Shown piece after piece: positions 23,380 to 32,905 of a DNA stretch of 64,000 nucleotides. Both the position numbers and the translations under genes were made by a program. The notes beneath the pieces are model-generated. The model was not told the DNA's origin. It ran no database searches and was given only the letters and a program-made list of their open reading frames with translations. How positions within the stretch are numbered: position 1 is the first letter of the stretch; each line of letters starts with the position of its first letter. Source of the DNA: Tetrapyrgos nigripes (lineage: Eukaryota > Basidiomycota > Agaricomycetes > Agaricales > Campanellaceae); the NCBI GenBank assembly GCA_013368315.1, contig JAACJM010000044.1:124001-188000 (forward strand), written 5' to 3'.

Positions 23380-23574
23380 TGATTGTACATCGTTCTGGAT
23401 TTCCCTCCCTGTTCTTCAGCCTCCCTGCCCTTATGTCTTTTCTTGCTCACTTGCTCCTTCCTCAACAGCGGTTTACAGACCTGACGGGATGGCCTTTTCT
23501 CAACCTCGTTGCAGAGTTTGCTGCGTGGGTATGACGTATTCGTCACACTCAGGATTCCCTCCATAAAAGGCAGC

Positions 23575-24780
23575 ATGCGCGTTCGATTTCTCTCATTGTC
23601 TACCATGAGCAGAAAGCAGGCCACTCGAATTTCTGGCAGAGCGGCGAAGTTTTCCAAGTCTCTACCTCCCCTTGCCCACTTGGTTCGGCCAAGGGCTAAT
23701 CGTCGTCAGCTTGTCTGCCTCTCTGCGGAAGGTATGTTCTTTCATACCTCACCCAACCGACTCAGATACCATGGAATCTCACTTCTTTCACTCTTTGGGA
23801 TAACAGGTCTTCAAGTAGAGCACGAGGCAGAAGAGATTTCCTTTGAAAATGTCAGCGAGCCTGACATCGCTCATGGCTTTCTTTCAGGTATCGCCATTTC
23901 TTTCAGCTACCCTAGAGGAATTTAAACTTATTCGAAAACTCATACAGAGACGGGGTGGGATACAGGTACTCTAGTTGAGCAAGAGGCGGAAGAGAGTTCC
24001 TTTGAAAATGTCAGCGAGCCTGACATTGTTCATGAGAGGATTCATTCAGGTATGTATCACCATTTCTTTCAGGTATAGATCTAAACTTATTCGAAACCTC
24101 GTATAGAGGCCGGAGATTTTTTTGAGCGAAGGAGCATCCAATCTGGTGAGTTTATGTATGGTCTCTTTGTTCGCCAACTCATAGATAAGGTTATGAAGAT
24201 GGCACAACATACATCGTCCAAGCTTACAGAATCAACCAGTCCCCCACACCGTCGATGTACGGTGTGGGTTCCACGCTCTTTTCCACGACGCAAGGCAGCC
24301 TCAGCACCTGTCAAGCTGATAGCCTCGACGAGCGGCTGGATGGAATGCCCATCAAAATCCTTGTAAGCAACGTCAAGCCAGATGCGGGTAGGTCTTCTTC
24401 CAACTCAAACTGAAATATCATGCTGAGTTACCACTACCTTTCAGTTTGGGTGCTCCTAGGATGTCTTGGCTCTGACAAGCCACTCGCAAGGTTTCCCACA
24501 AAGGATGTCACATATGACAAGGTGAGAGGTGACTTCCCATTCCACTCTGTCGTATTTACAACTTTTCAAGGATTGGAAGGAGTTTTCTGTCTCCACCGAG
24601 ATAGGTCAACGATTGGCACACCTAAGAATCATTGTTCCATTTCTTGAACAACAGGAATTCTTGAAAGCCTTAAAGTTTAGGTGCCAGTCTGAGGAAGTCA
24701 AATGGGACGTTGATTGGGATTATACTGACTGGCAGCTCAAACAGCTTGATGCAAATCATTGGTTTACCTCTTTTGATTGA
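23575..24780 (+). CDS. Multi-exon hypothetical gene with a duplicated exon
   Basis: A likely first exon encodes MSRKQATRISGRAAKFSKSL and RRQLVCLSAEG. After an intron the exon GLQVEHEAEEISFENVSEPD ends at a GGTATCGCC donor; about 155 bp later a near-copy reads TLVEQEAEESSFENVSEPDI and ends at GGTATGTATC. The final exons read DKPLARFPTKDVTYDK, intron (about 24522-24571), then DWKEFSVSTEIGQRLAHLRI, EQQEFLKALKFRCQSEEVKW and NHWFTSFD with a stop at 24780. Middle exons near 24110-24390 are uncertain. No domain recognised. Exon limits are approximate. Confidence 0.4.
24243..24268. repeat. Perfect 10-bp hairpin
   Basis: CCCACACCGT, loop CGATGT, ACGGTGTGGG. It lies inside the uncertain middle exons of the hypothetical gene. 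Confidence 0.7.
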
Positions 24781-25005
24781 CTGCGATATGTATACACCGT
24801 TTGTAATAAGAATTGGAATATGATATAGCTCTCTACTTCCGTAGGCAGCCGTGTTGAGATGTAGTTGGTGTCCTTGGCTTCGTGGCGCTGTTTGAGTGAA
24901 GGCATCCTGTCAAATACCTGATGGCTTCCATCCTGTCGCAGGCTGGGTAGTATCTCTTTGGAGGGTGGGTGGAACGTACAAGTTTATTATATGTCTGCTT
25001 TTTTA

Positions 25006-28000
25006 CTAATATCTCCCTCTATTCACAGATAAACATACCGCCTTCGTTTTCCTAGCGATGTGATAGGTTCCTGGAGGGCGTGGATATACAATAACGTGGG
25101 ATATAATGTGGGGTGGTTCAATAATCTTAAGGTGATGGGAAGGCTCTCCGTCTACCACTCTGGTGTTGAAACGTCGATAACGATGAAATGGTAATCTTTG
25201 TTGTTCCAATATTGACAATGGCTGATCCACCGCAACTAGAACAAAAATGCGTAGTTGATGTTGAGCTTCTTGCTGGAATGGAATCCGAAAGATGCGTTGA
25301 ATAGTCCCTGTGTGGACAGCTGAACGAGCGTACTCATAAAACTGGATGGCGCTATTCCCGACATGTGCGGTAGCTGTGCTATATGTGTGACCTTGGTGTT
25401 GGAAGTGTGTGAGTGTTGTCGTATTTATGGGTAGGACGAGTGATCTGGGAGGGTGAGGAGTGTTATCAGCACGTCGCCAGGGAAGTCCTGTATGGTCATG
25501 AAGATATTGGAATAACAGATTGTAATCTGTTTCCGACGTTTGTTGGGACTTCTTTCTCAACACTGCTATCTCAGCAGTGGTTACTGGTTGGAAGTTGGTG
25601 TTTTTCAAAGGTTTTGAGGTGGTGGGAGACAAAAAGTGCGTCATTGCTTTCATCTGTGAGCTTTGAAAATGACCATCAGAAACCAGGGCATTGAAACGAC
25701 CCCGTCTACACATTTGCCGAAGCATAGTATAGTCCATATCATCTATGATCTTTGGTGAGCCCACTTTGCCATTCATAACAAGTATAGAAGAACTCACACA
25801 TGTGCCGATTGGTTTTGGTCTTCTGCAGCATTCCGTTCATTCCTTCTCCAGGAAACTCACTGATGAGGGCAAGTGGTCCCCAGTACTTCAGTAACTGTCC
25901 GTTATGCATCGCATAATGATGGTTTGGTTTTGATCCTGCACCAGCGTAGATCTCTGCTCTCGTTCTGCGATATTCTGTATAATGATACATGTATGCGTTG
26001 GCCTCATCATTGGATGTTGAGTACCCCGCAACAATATTCGTTGACGCTACCAAATGATAGAAGTTTTTGAGCAGTGCTTGCTCGTAGGCACTTGTTGGGT
26101 TCCTGCTCCAAATTTCTGGCAGGATAAGAGGAAAGAAGATGGTGAAGAGATCCAGATACTCCTTCGCCTTCAGCTTGCCATGAGATGATACGCCCAGATT
26201 GCTGGGAGGCCGGTGAATGCGGGTGGGCAAAGAGATGGTCTGGATACATTTTTGGATACTTTCCAGCCATTTGGAATCAAAATCAAAGGGCATATTATGA
26301 TCAGGGCCAGGGGCCGTAATAGGATCAGGTGGTGTATCGATCTCATCCTCCAAGCCACTGTCATCAGGTTGAACTGTAGGCGAGGAAGGTACCTCAGTGG
26401 GAGCTTCTTCATCTGAGGGCACATAAAATGGAGAAGCATAAACGCCTGGCATTGATGCAAAGTCCTGTGATGATGATGATTGTGCTTGAGAGCTGCTTGA
26501 TGATGTCTGAGAGCTGCTCCGCAAAGGCTGAGGTCGTAATCGAATGGTTGTTGGGTTTCCTTCATTTCCAGACTCCATGGAGCTTTTCTGCTTCAACTCG
26601 TCCAATTCTGTGTCCATATCATAATCAGAAGTTTCCTCTTCATACTCCTCGGTTTCCTCCTTCCCGGTTTCCTCCTCAGTTTCTTCCTCCTCAGTTTCCT
26701 CCTTCTCGGTTTCCTCCCCCTCCCTTTTCTTCTTGCCTTTGCCTTTGCCTTTGCCTTTGCCTTCATGCTCCTCCTCGGGTTCCTCCTTTTTCTCCTTGCC
26801 TTTGCCCTTGCCTTTTTTCTCCTTCCTCCCAATACCCCATAGCCTCCACAAATGATCCTGCAGAACTCCCTCAAGAGTATTATGCATAAACCCAAGTACA
26901 ACATGCCAGACAGGATCAAAATATGGGAGGTCATGGAGTGGTGTCCAGCAGACACCGTTGTCACTTTCTATTTTCTTCCTACCGTCTAACCTTCTCTCGG
27001 CCAACCACTCCCTCACCTGCCTCCGAATCTCTTCTTGATTCCTCATTGGGTACTTATCGGCCAGATTAAGGCATTCCATGTCTCCATGAGGACACAAGCA
27101 CCAAGAGCAGAAAAGCTTTGCACTATGCAACAGAAATCCTGTTATCTTTCGCATAGCCTCCAAATCGGCGATGAGAGGAAGCACCTCAACACAGAATGGT
27201 GTTCCTGCAGGATGAAGATGTGTTTGTAGTGTGATGCCCTGCCAGAGAGTGTTGAGAGCGTCAACAAGAGGACGCAGGATATGAGAAATAGTGGTGACAT
27301 CTGGAGCTTTAGGGCCAGGGGTGATCCCAACAATGAAGACATTTTCAGGAAGATAGCGGATATCAGGTGAAAGGTTCATGCAGGCGAGGACGATAGCTCT
27401 GCAGGATACAATTTTACCGGCTATTTTATTCGTGAATGGGTTGAACCAATCAACGTACAGAGAAAATGTGAGATTGCCTGGTTGTTTAGAAAACCCGAGC
27501 CAAGCTATGCTTTCCCAAGTATCCCGCACTTTGCCATCAGGAGAGGGGCACGGGTTATAGGATTTGTTGATCATCTCCTCTATCCCTGGACGTTTCAGAA
27601 AGAACTCGAGCCATGATCTGAAGCATTGGGTGCTATACAAGTGCCTAGGAACAGTGATTTCTCCTCTCCTAGTTCTCTTTTTGGTCTTCAATGGTTCATT
27701 GCAGACTTTCCGTGCAAGTGGACCTCGCTTCCAAGGACAACGATCAGGGATGTTTGCCACGAGGGGATATAGCGTGAAGCACTTAGGACAGCAGACAGTG
27801 CGGATGATGGTGGGTTCAATGTTTAGAGAGTTGTAGGTGGAACGAACATCTCGAGGAGTATGCGCCTGGATATTGATGTCGTCATAACCAAGACGTCGCA
27901 GCACTGTAATGGAAATGATATGGAATGCCGTAGTTAGAATGAAGGCAATGCCATTGAGAACAACGCCAGTTGTTGTACGACTGGCACCACCACACAGATT

Positions 28001-28375
28001 GAGCCAAGCTCCGAGAAGTGCAGTCATGTATGTTACCAATGTCATATTCTTCTCTGGAAAAGAGAAGGCTATGAGAAGGTGATCATATTTGAGAGTGAGT
28101 AAAAAATACACACTACATTCCTCTTCCATAGCTCTGACCCTCCCAGTAGATTCCTCTTTTGCCTCTACCACACCCCTAACATCTGTGTCCAACTCATCTG
28201 CATCCGAGTCATCTGCATCTGAGTCGTTCGCTCTCAACTCCTGCATCTGATCCTGCCTTTTGTGAAGAGACCTCCCGGCCCTGGTGATCTGTCGGCCACG
28301 GTAGACTTGACCATCCTTCTTGAATGTGCATTGTCCACACTTGGAACAATAGCAGACCACTACATTGCTGGACAT
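25006..28375 (-). mobile_element. Plavaka/CACTA-like transposase gene
   Basis: The first long exon starts at ATG 28375 with a Cys-rich start (VVVCYCSKCGQCTFKKDGQ). It continues through GAWLNLCGGASRTTTGVVLN, HTPRDVRSTYNSLNIEPTII, CCPKCFTLYPLVANIPDRCP, YVDWFNPFTNKIAGKIVSCR, ENVFIVGITPGPKAPDVTTI, VLPLIADLEAMRKITGFLLH and CSWCLCPHGDMECLNL: the zinc-binding and catalytic blocks of basidiomycete CACTA-like (Plavaka) transposases. An internal acidic/basic low-complexity tract (KGKGKGKEKKEEPEEE) follows. One intron of about 60 nt near 28052-28113 and one near 25750-25800 are expected. The last exon (to 25006) supplies the usual C-terminus (YHIARKTKAVCLSV). Reading frames are long and open, so this copy may be young. 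I did not find its terminal repeats. Confidence 0.75.
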
Positions 28376-28548
28376 AGCTTAGCTCAGGGCTGCGAAGAAA
28401 GAGATCGTAAACTCGCGCGTTGCTACATAGATTATATTCACTCGGTTAATGTGAATAACCGATTAGTGCACAGACCACCCTCTAATTCACATGGTTACTG
28501 TACAGTGTATACGAAATGGTCATAGATACTCTAGATCAATCTACGTGG

Positions 28549-29141
28549 GCCCATCCTTATGATTACCGGTGGTGAAGCAGGTCCAGTTACACTGGAGGTG
28601 AGCTCATGGGAAGCGGGCCCTTTCAGATTCCGTCGTATACATCTTCGCCTTAAACGAGGGCAGCAATAAACTGGAGTATAAAATCGGGTCCACGGGGCGC
28701 ACGCCCGAAACCAGACTCGGGGAATGGAGGAGGGGACATCAGTCCAAGGGCTTCAGGCTGGTGTATTCGGTAAAGGTCCTTGATGTCGTTGTGTAATGAG
28801 TCGTTCTACAAGTCTCCCTAGGGCGTCTGTATTTAGTATGATTTTGTATTGCAGTAAACGCATCTCGCGATGAACGCGTCTGGACGCGTGTACACAATAC
28901 CTGTTAGACCTGTTGTCATGTAGTACCTTGTACCACTTGTAGATACATTCAATTCCCTCACTTGATATTCACAATGGTCTTTTGGATCAATTTATTTCAA
29001 TCTAAGATCTAGCTACACAAAGTAGATCTACTCTTGGGCCCATCCTTATGATTACCGGTGGTGAAGCAGGTCAAAAGTCGACGTCTGCTTCCCGTCAAGG
29101 AGCCAAAGGGCCTGCTTCCCATGAGCTCGCCTCCAGTGTGA
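28549..29141 (-). repeat. Segmental repeat, right copy, rearranged, with truncated GIY-YIG gene
   Basis: Inverted copy of the 12.65-13.5 kb segment. From about 28630 it encodes FALNEGSNKLEYKIGSTGR and the WRRGHQSKGF block, then jumps at about 28785 directly to the downstream flank, so about 310 bp including the second exon are deleted. A direct repeat of about 37 bp starting GGGCCCATCCTTATGATTAC occurs at about 28549 and 29036 and brackets the copy. The ACACTGGAGG..GGGAAGC motif stands in opposite orientations at about 28592 and 29107. Confidence 0.7.
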
Positions 29142-29501
29142 TACGATGTGAGTACGTCACAAGTCCTTTCCGCTGTCGACGACTACAGGCCCAACCACAA
29201 CGAGCTTCAGACGTGTTTTCCTTCCCTCAGTAGCCGTCAAAAGTCACCAAGAGCCGCTCTCTGAATCACTATGGCTTCCTCCACCCAATCCAAGGTCATT
29301 TATAATTGAAGGCGTCGTTACATTGAGATATTGGGCTCTATCTGATTTTTTACTGCATACGAAACCATTTTATTTATCCAATAATGGGCCTCGTAATCTG
29401 CCATGCGAAGCAGTGGCACCTTTCCCCAGTATTGTGATGCCTATCAACTTTGTTTGTCTGAAAACTCAGCCTTCTTCAATTCCGAGGCTCATCTAAATTT
29501 T
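29142..29501. other. Spacer to the right inverted repeat
   Basis: About 360 bp, AT-moderate, with no coding exon or repeat that I recognise. It ends at the 27-nt inverted repeat 29502-29528. Confidence 0.35.
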
Positions 29502-29695
29502 GGTGTCTCACGGACCCATGGATCCCTGTAATTTCTAAACCTCGGGGAGGATATCAGGGGTCCTGTCAAAGCTGACGCGCAGAGCTAGACGTACGACGTA
29601 TGCCACCAACGTGACGGTGTCATCTTGATGGGCCATGGCATTAGCCACGTGGACGGGTTCTCTTCTGCAACGTTCATCATCTCGGCGAACACCAA

Positions 29696-31509
29696 ATGGA
29701 TCCAGCGTCTCCATACTCCGAGACGCTTCCAAGTGATATTGGAGGAACGACTGCCCAGAGTACTAGTCAGTCAAGGCATACCCTGACCTCTTCTCCGTCT
29801 ATCAAGGACCTTATCAAGAAAGCTGGAGGTGTAGATTTGAGCGATGAGCAACGGGAACTGATTGCAAAAGTTGTTGCTTTTGATAGAAAGAGGCAGAAAC
29901 AAATAAGGAGAGGTAAGTTGCAAGTTGTGTTGTATAACTTGAAATTTGACAAAACTTGACTTTTTCAGAGACGATGTATGTGCACCATTTTGTCAGATTG
30001 TATGTTTAACGCCTCACATCCGGCCAAGTCTTCCCGATACCACTCACGACTTCATTTTTCAATCTCTCTCACCCGTCGAGCTCTTTCGTTACTCCCTTCT
30101 GAACAAAGCTGCCTATCAAGCAGTCCACTCCTTTCGCAGACGTGCTTTCGATATAACTAAGGCGCTTTCTCGATACTTCATCTCTGTCGAGATCCCCCAG
30201 TTTCGTCTCATTCAAGCAAGTGCAGGTGTCCTCATATCTGGTTCTTTTGCGCTTCAGTTTTTTGATCGGACAAACTACCCCGAGTCAGATCTGGATTTGT
30301 ATGTCCTCATCCATCAATGTGCTGTTGTCGCCAATTTCTTGAAATCCTGCGGATACGTCTTTCAGCCTCGTGCTACCCAACAAGACAGTCTCAGCGGGAA
30401 CATAGCTCGGGCTGTCTCAGCCCAAACCGACGAGCAGTTGAACGACGGCTACGTCTCAAACGGTATCGCTGGGGTCTTCACCCTCGTCAAAAATGGGAAA
30501 AAAATCCAGATTATCGCTGCGAAAACCAGCTCAATTGAAGTCATTCTTCAATTTCATTCAAGTAAGGCGTATACTTCATGGTTTTGAACCGAGCTGTTAA
30601 TCTTTTCCCTTAGCATGCGTTATGAATGTCATCACCCACGCAAATGCTTACTCGTTCTTCCCTCGCGCTACTTTCGAGTCACGTCGCACAGTTCTGACCC
30701 GTGATACAACTGGGTTTTGGCCCGCCGATATGGTCAACGCTGAACAGAAATACAAAACAAGAGGATGGACATTCGTCGACGTCGCGTCCTCCCTCGAAAC
30801 GCTCACACCAAAATCCGAGTTTTCCTCCTTCGGAGTACGTCACATCGGCGATCATGCGTGCTGGACCATTCCTTTATCGTCCTTCGAAGACCTAAGTACC
30901 GAAGATGATCTCTGGCTCAACTCATGGAAGATTGTGTGGGAGATTAATCGCAGCATGAAGATCGACTTCGTGGTTCTTTACGGTCCCGGATTTCGATATG
31001 GCAAATGTGCTACGAAAGGCCTGGCCCAGGCCCTCTCCAAGGCGATGAGAGATACAGGCAATTCCAGGAATGACGCGATATTAGGACAGACACTCAGAGC
31101 GTTGACCTCTCCTGTCGACGACCGGCTCAAGAATACGCAGAAGAGGCTGTATGACATCTTTCTCCAGTCAGGCTTGGAAACGCCAGCCCTCCCCAGTGCC
31201 TGCGCCGCAGATCGTCTCGTCTCGTTTATGGCCGACTTGTATACCTCATTTCCTCCCGAATGCGTATGTCGATATCCTTCATGACGTATCTGGACGTCAC
31301 TCACAAATCCATTGGTACAGATTTCGTGCACCTTTCATTTCCAGAAAGAGATTCCTTGCCGAGGACCGACCTGGCTCAAAGTCAGCGTCGTCATCCGGAT
31401 ACCTCGCGAGCCCAGGAGAGCATTCATCTTCGAGGTGGACAGAATGGCACTCCAGCAACTGAAGTACGCAAGGATTGAAGTTGACGTTAAGAAATCCATC
31501 GAATATTGA
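29696..31509 (+). CDS. F-box-like protein with a nucleotidyltransferase-fold domain
   Basis: Exon 1 from ATG 29696 (MDPASPYSETLPSD.. to KQIRR at 29912) has a basic helical segment. The main exon encodes DFIFQSLSPVELFRYSLLNK and AYQAVHSFRRRAFDI, an F-box-like helical region, then VLISGSFALQFFDRTNYPES and DLDLYV. G-S followed twelve residues later by D-L-D is the hG[GS]..Dh[DE]h signature of the nucleotidyltransferase fold. Later exons give GIAGVFTLVKNGKKIQIIAA and the conserved Cys/Trp/Phe blocks CVMNVITHANAYSFFPRATF and YKTRGWTFVDVAS, ending with KYARIEVDVKKSIEY. Introns lie near 29913-29969, 30562-30612 and 31264-31320. Family members are numerous in agaricomycetes; no substrate is known to me. 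Confidence 0.65.
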
Positions 31510-32226
31510 ATCAATTAACGGATTTGACGATGGTGGTGCGATAGTAAGTGTAGTCCTTTACTAATTTAGTAGTGCAGGATCTCATATCTCATGTACTACC
31601 TTTCAGGTACCCAATCTATTTAGATAGTTGCGAGTTCTTGTATACTACATACAGGAACATTGGAGTCTGTACTATGTAGACTGTTGCCTTTTTGCCTTAT
31701 GATTAGCTTGCACGCAATCCAGCGGCGTGATCAATTTGTACTTAGGGTCGAGCTTGGGAGCATCTCTACATATCCAAGATGAGGACCCCTACAGTACCAT
31801 GCGGAACTCGATAAAGAAGTGAGTATACGAAGGGCGCTACGTCAGTTTGTCTACAAGGCGGCCGACGATAAAATATCGTTGAAAACTCGGCCAAAAATGC
31901 CTCTTCAATTCAAATTCGGTTGCTTTTGGGCTGGCCTTAACCACTTTTGATCCAGGACTACTACTACACCTGTACTACACCCACACGTCTTGCTCTTGTT
32001 AACCAATGCTATTTATTCATCGTGACTCTAGAAGGGTCCAGATAGACTGATAACTTGGACCTATGCCTGGAACGCTCACCTCATGGACCGTCGTCTACGC
32101 AATCCTTATAAGTTAGGAGCAGGTGCTACAGCGACTTCGTCCGATGAACGGACGGTCAGACCTCATGTCGTATTATATTTTTGCGTGGTATTACTATTAG
32201 CGAGTGCGTGCCTACTCGCTGAATCC
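31510..32226. other. Intergenic stretch
   Basis: About 700 bp between the nucleotidyltransferase-fold gene and the small secreted peptide gene. No exon, RNA gene or repeat identified. Confidence 0.4.
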
Positions 32227-32233
32227 TATAAAG
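32227..32233 (+). promoter_or_regulatory. TATA box of small secreted peptide gene A
   Basis: TATAAAG, 70 bp before the ATG at 32303. The paralogous gene B has TATAAAC at almost the same distance (37167-37173, ATG 37241), which supports both genes. Confidence 0.5.
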
Positions 32234-32302
32234 CCCATGCCTTTTCAACCTCCACATTGCACCATCGAACCATCGAGTACCTCCCTTTCGATATTCGTAG
32301 CG

Positions 32303-32639
32303 ATGAAGTTCTCCACCGTACTTGTTCTCAGCGCCGTAATGGTCTTTGCCAATGCTGCAGCCGTGAGTTTACATATCTCACCAATCCACACTGGATATAG
32401 CTGACACATCTTCAGATTCCCGACGCGGTCCATGCACCCCGCATAACCGAACCGACTGTGGTTACAGCGACCAGGGTGTACCCATCTCTAATTGATGTGC
32501 CTCCGTATATGATCACGGTCACTACAGAAGTCGTCTGGACGTCAGTTTTTGCCCTTTCCCGTATTTTTCCAGTGCCTGACTTTCGTTGACTTTTAGACAA
32601 TATCCCGTACCTACTACTAACGCCCCTAGACCTTATTGA
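32303..32639 (+). CDS. Small secreted peptide A (about 75 residues)
   Basis: Three exons: 32303-32362, 32416-32540, 32597-32639. Exon 1 is a complete signal peptide (MKFSTVLVLSAVMVFANAAA). After the first intron the mature part contains TVVTATRVYPSLIDV, PPYMITVTTEVVWT, and exon 3 adds QYPVPTTNAPRPY. There is no Cys, so it is not a typical disulphide-rich effector or hydrophobin. Gene B at 37241 has the same exon phases, intron positions and core motif (V-T-A-T-x-V-x-P-S-x-I-D-V-x-P-x-M). It converges with laccase 2. Function unknown; extracellular by signal peptide. Confidence 0.75.
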
Positions 32640-32905
32640 TGGGAATAGGTCTTGTAACGATCGGTGTAATATAGCAAAGCTTCTTTGTACTTTTTACGAG
32701 ACGAACGGTCAAAAAGAACCTTTTCAGGCCCCAATGCTTAACTTTATTAATTAAGATAATGAGAGTCCAAGACTTCTACTGACGAAGGTACACCCAGATA
32801 ATAAGAAGAGCATGAGAAAAAAGAGTGAGGATGACTACAGGAAGTGAGCGTCTCCAATGTACACATTGTAATAATCTTAAGTCGAATACTCTATGCAATG
32901 AAGGT

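Larger units (their letters stand above)
10424..29528. mobile_element. Candidate 19.1-kb accessory unit bounded by 27-nt perfect inverted repeats and TA
   Basis: Positions 10424-10450 and 29502-29528 are perfect inverted copies of a 27-nt sequence whose outer end is CAGGGATCC and inner end GAGACACC. Both outer ends abut TA (10422-10423 and 29529-29530), the target duplication of the Tc1/mariner/pogo superfamily, whose termini often begin CAG. A pogo-type transposase remnant sits near the left end, and both ends carry inverted copies of the same GIY-YIG segment (12.65-13.5 kb and 28.6-29.14 kb). The content reads as accessory: pseudogenes, transposons and lineage-specific genes. The alternative is two unrelated insertions of one pogo family, each with one recognisable end. 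The repeat itself is certain; movement as one unit is inference. Confidence 0.45.

Noticed and set aside
26428..26964. Plus- and minus-strand frames with KAKAKAKARRKG or CLCLCLC runs
   Set aside because: They are shifted frames of the acidic/basic low-complexity tract in the Plavaka-type transposase.
28549..29072. Reading the 37-bp direct repeats as LTRs of a small retroelement
   Set aside because: They are too short, lack TG..CA ends, and the enclosed sequence is a copy of the GIY-YIG segment rather than retroelement sequence.
32776..32905. Extension of laccase 2 beyond the TAA at 32906
   Set aside because: It arises only when the first AG of the CAGAG acceptor is used; the other choice yields the conserved laccase C-terminus and a normal stop.
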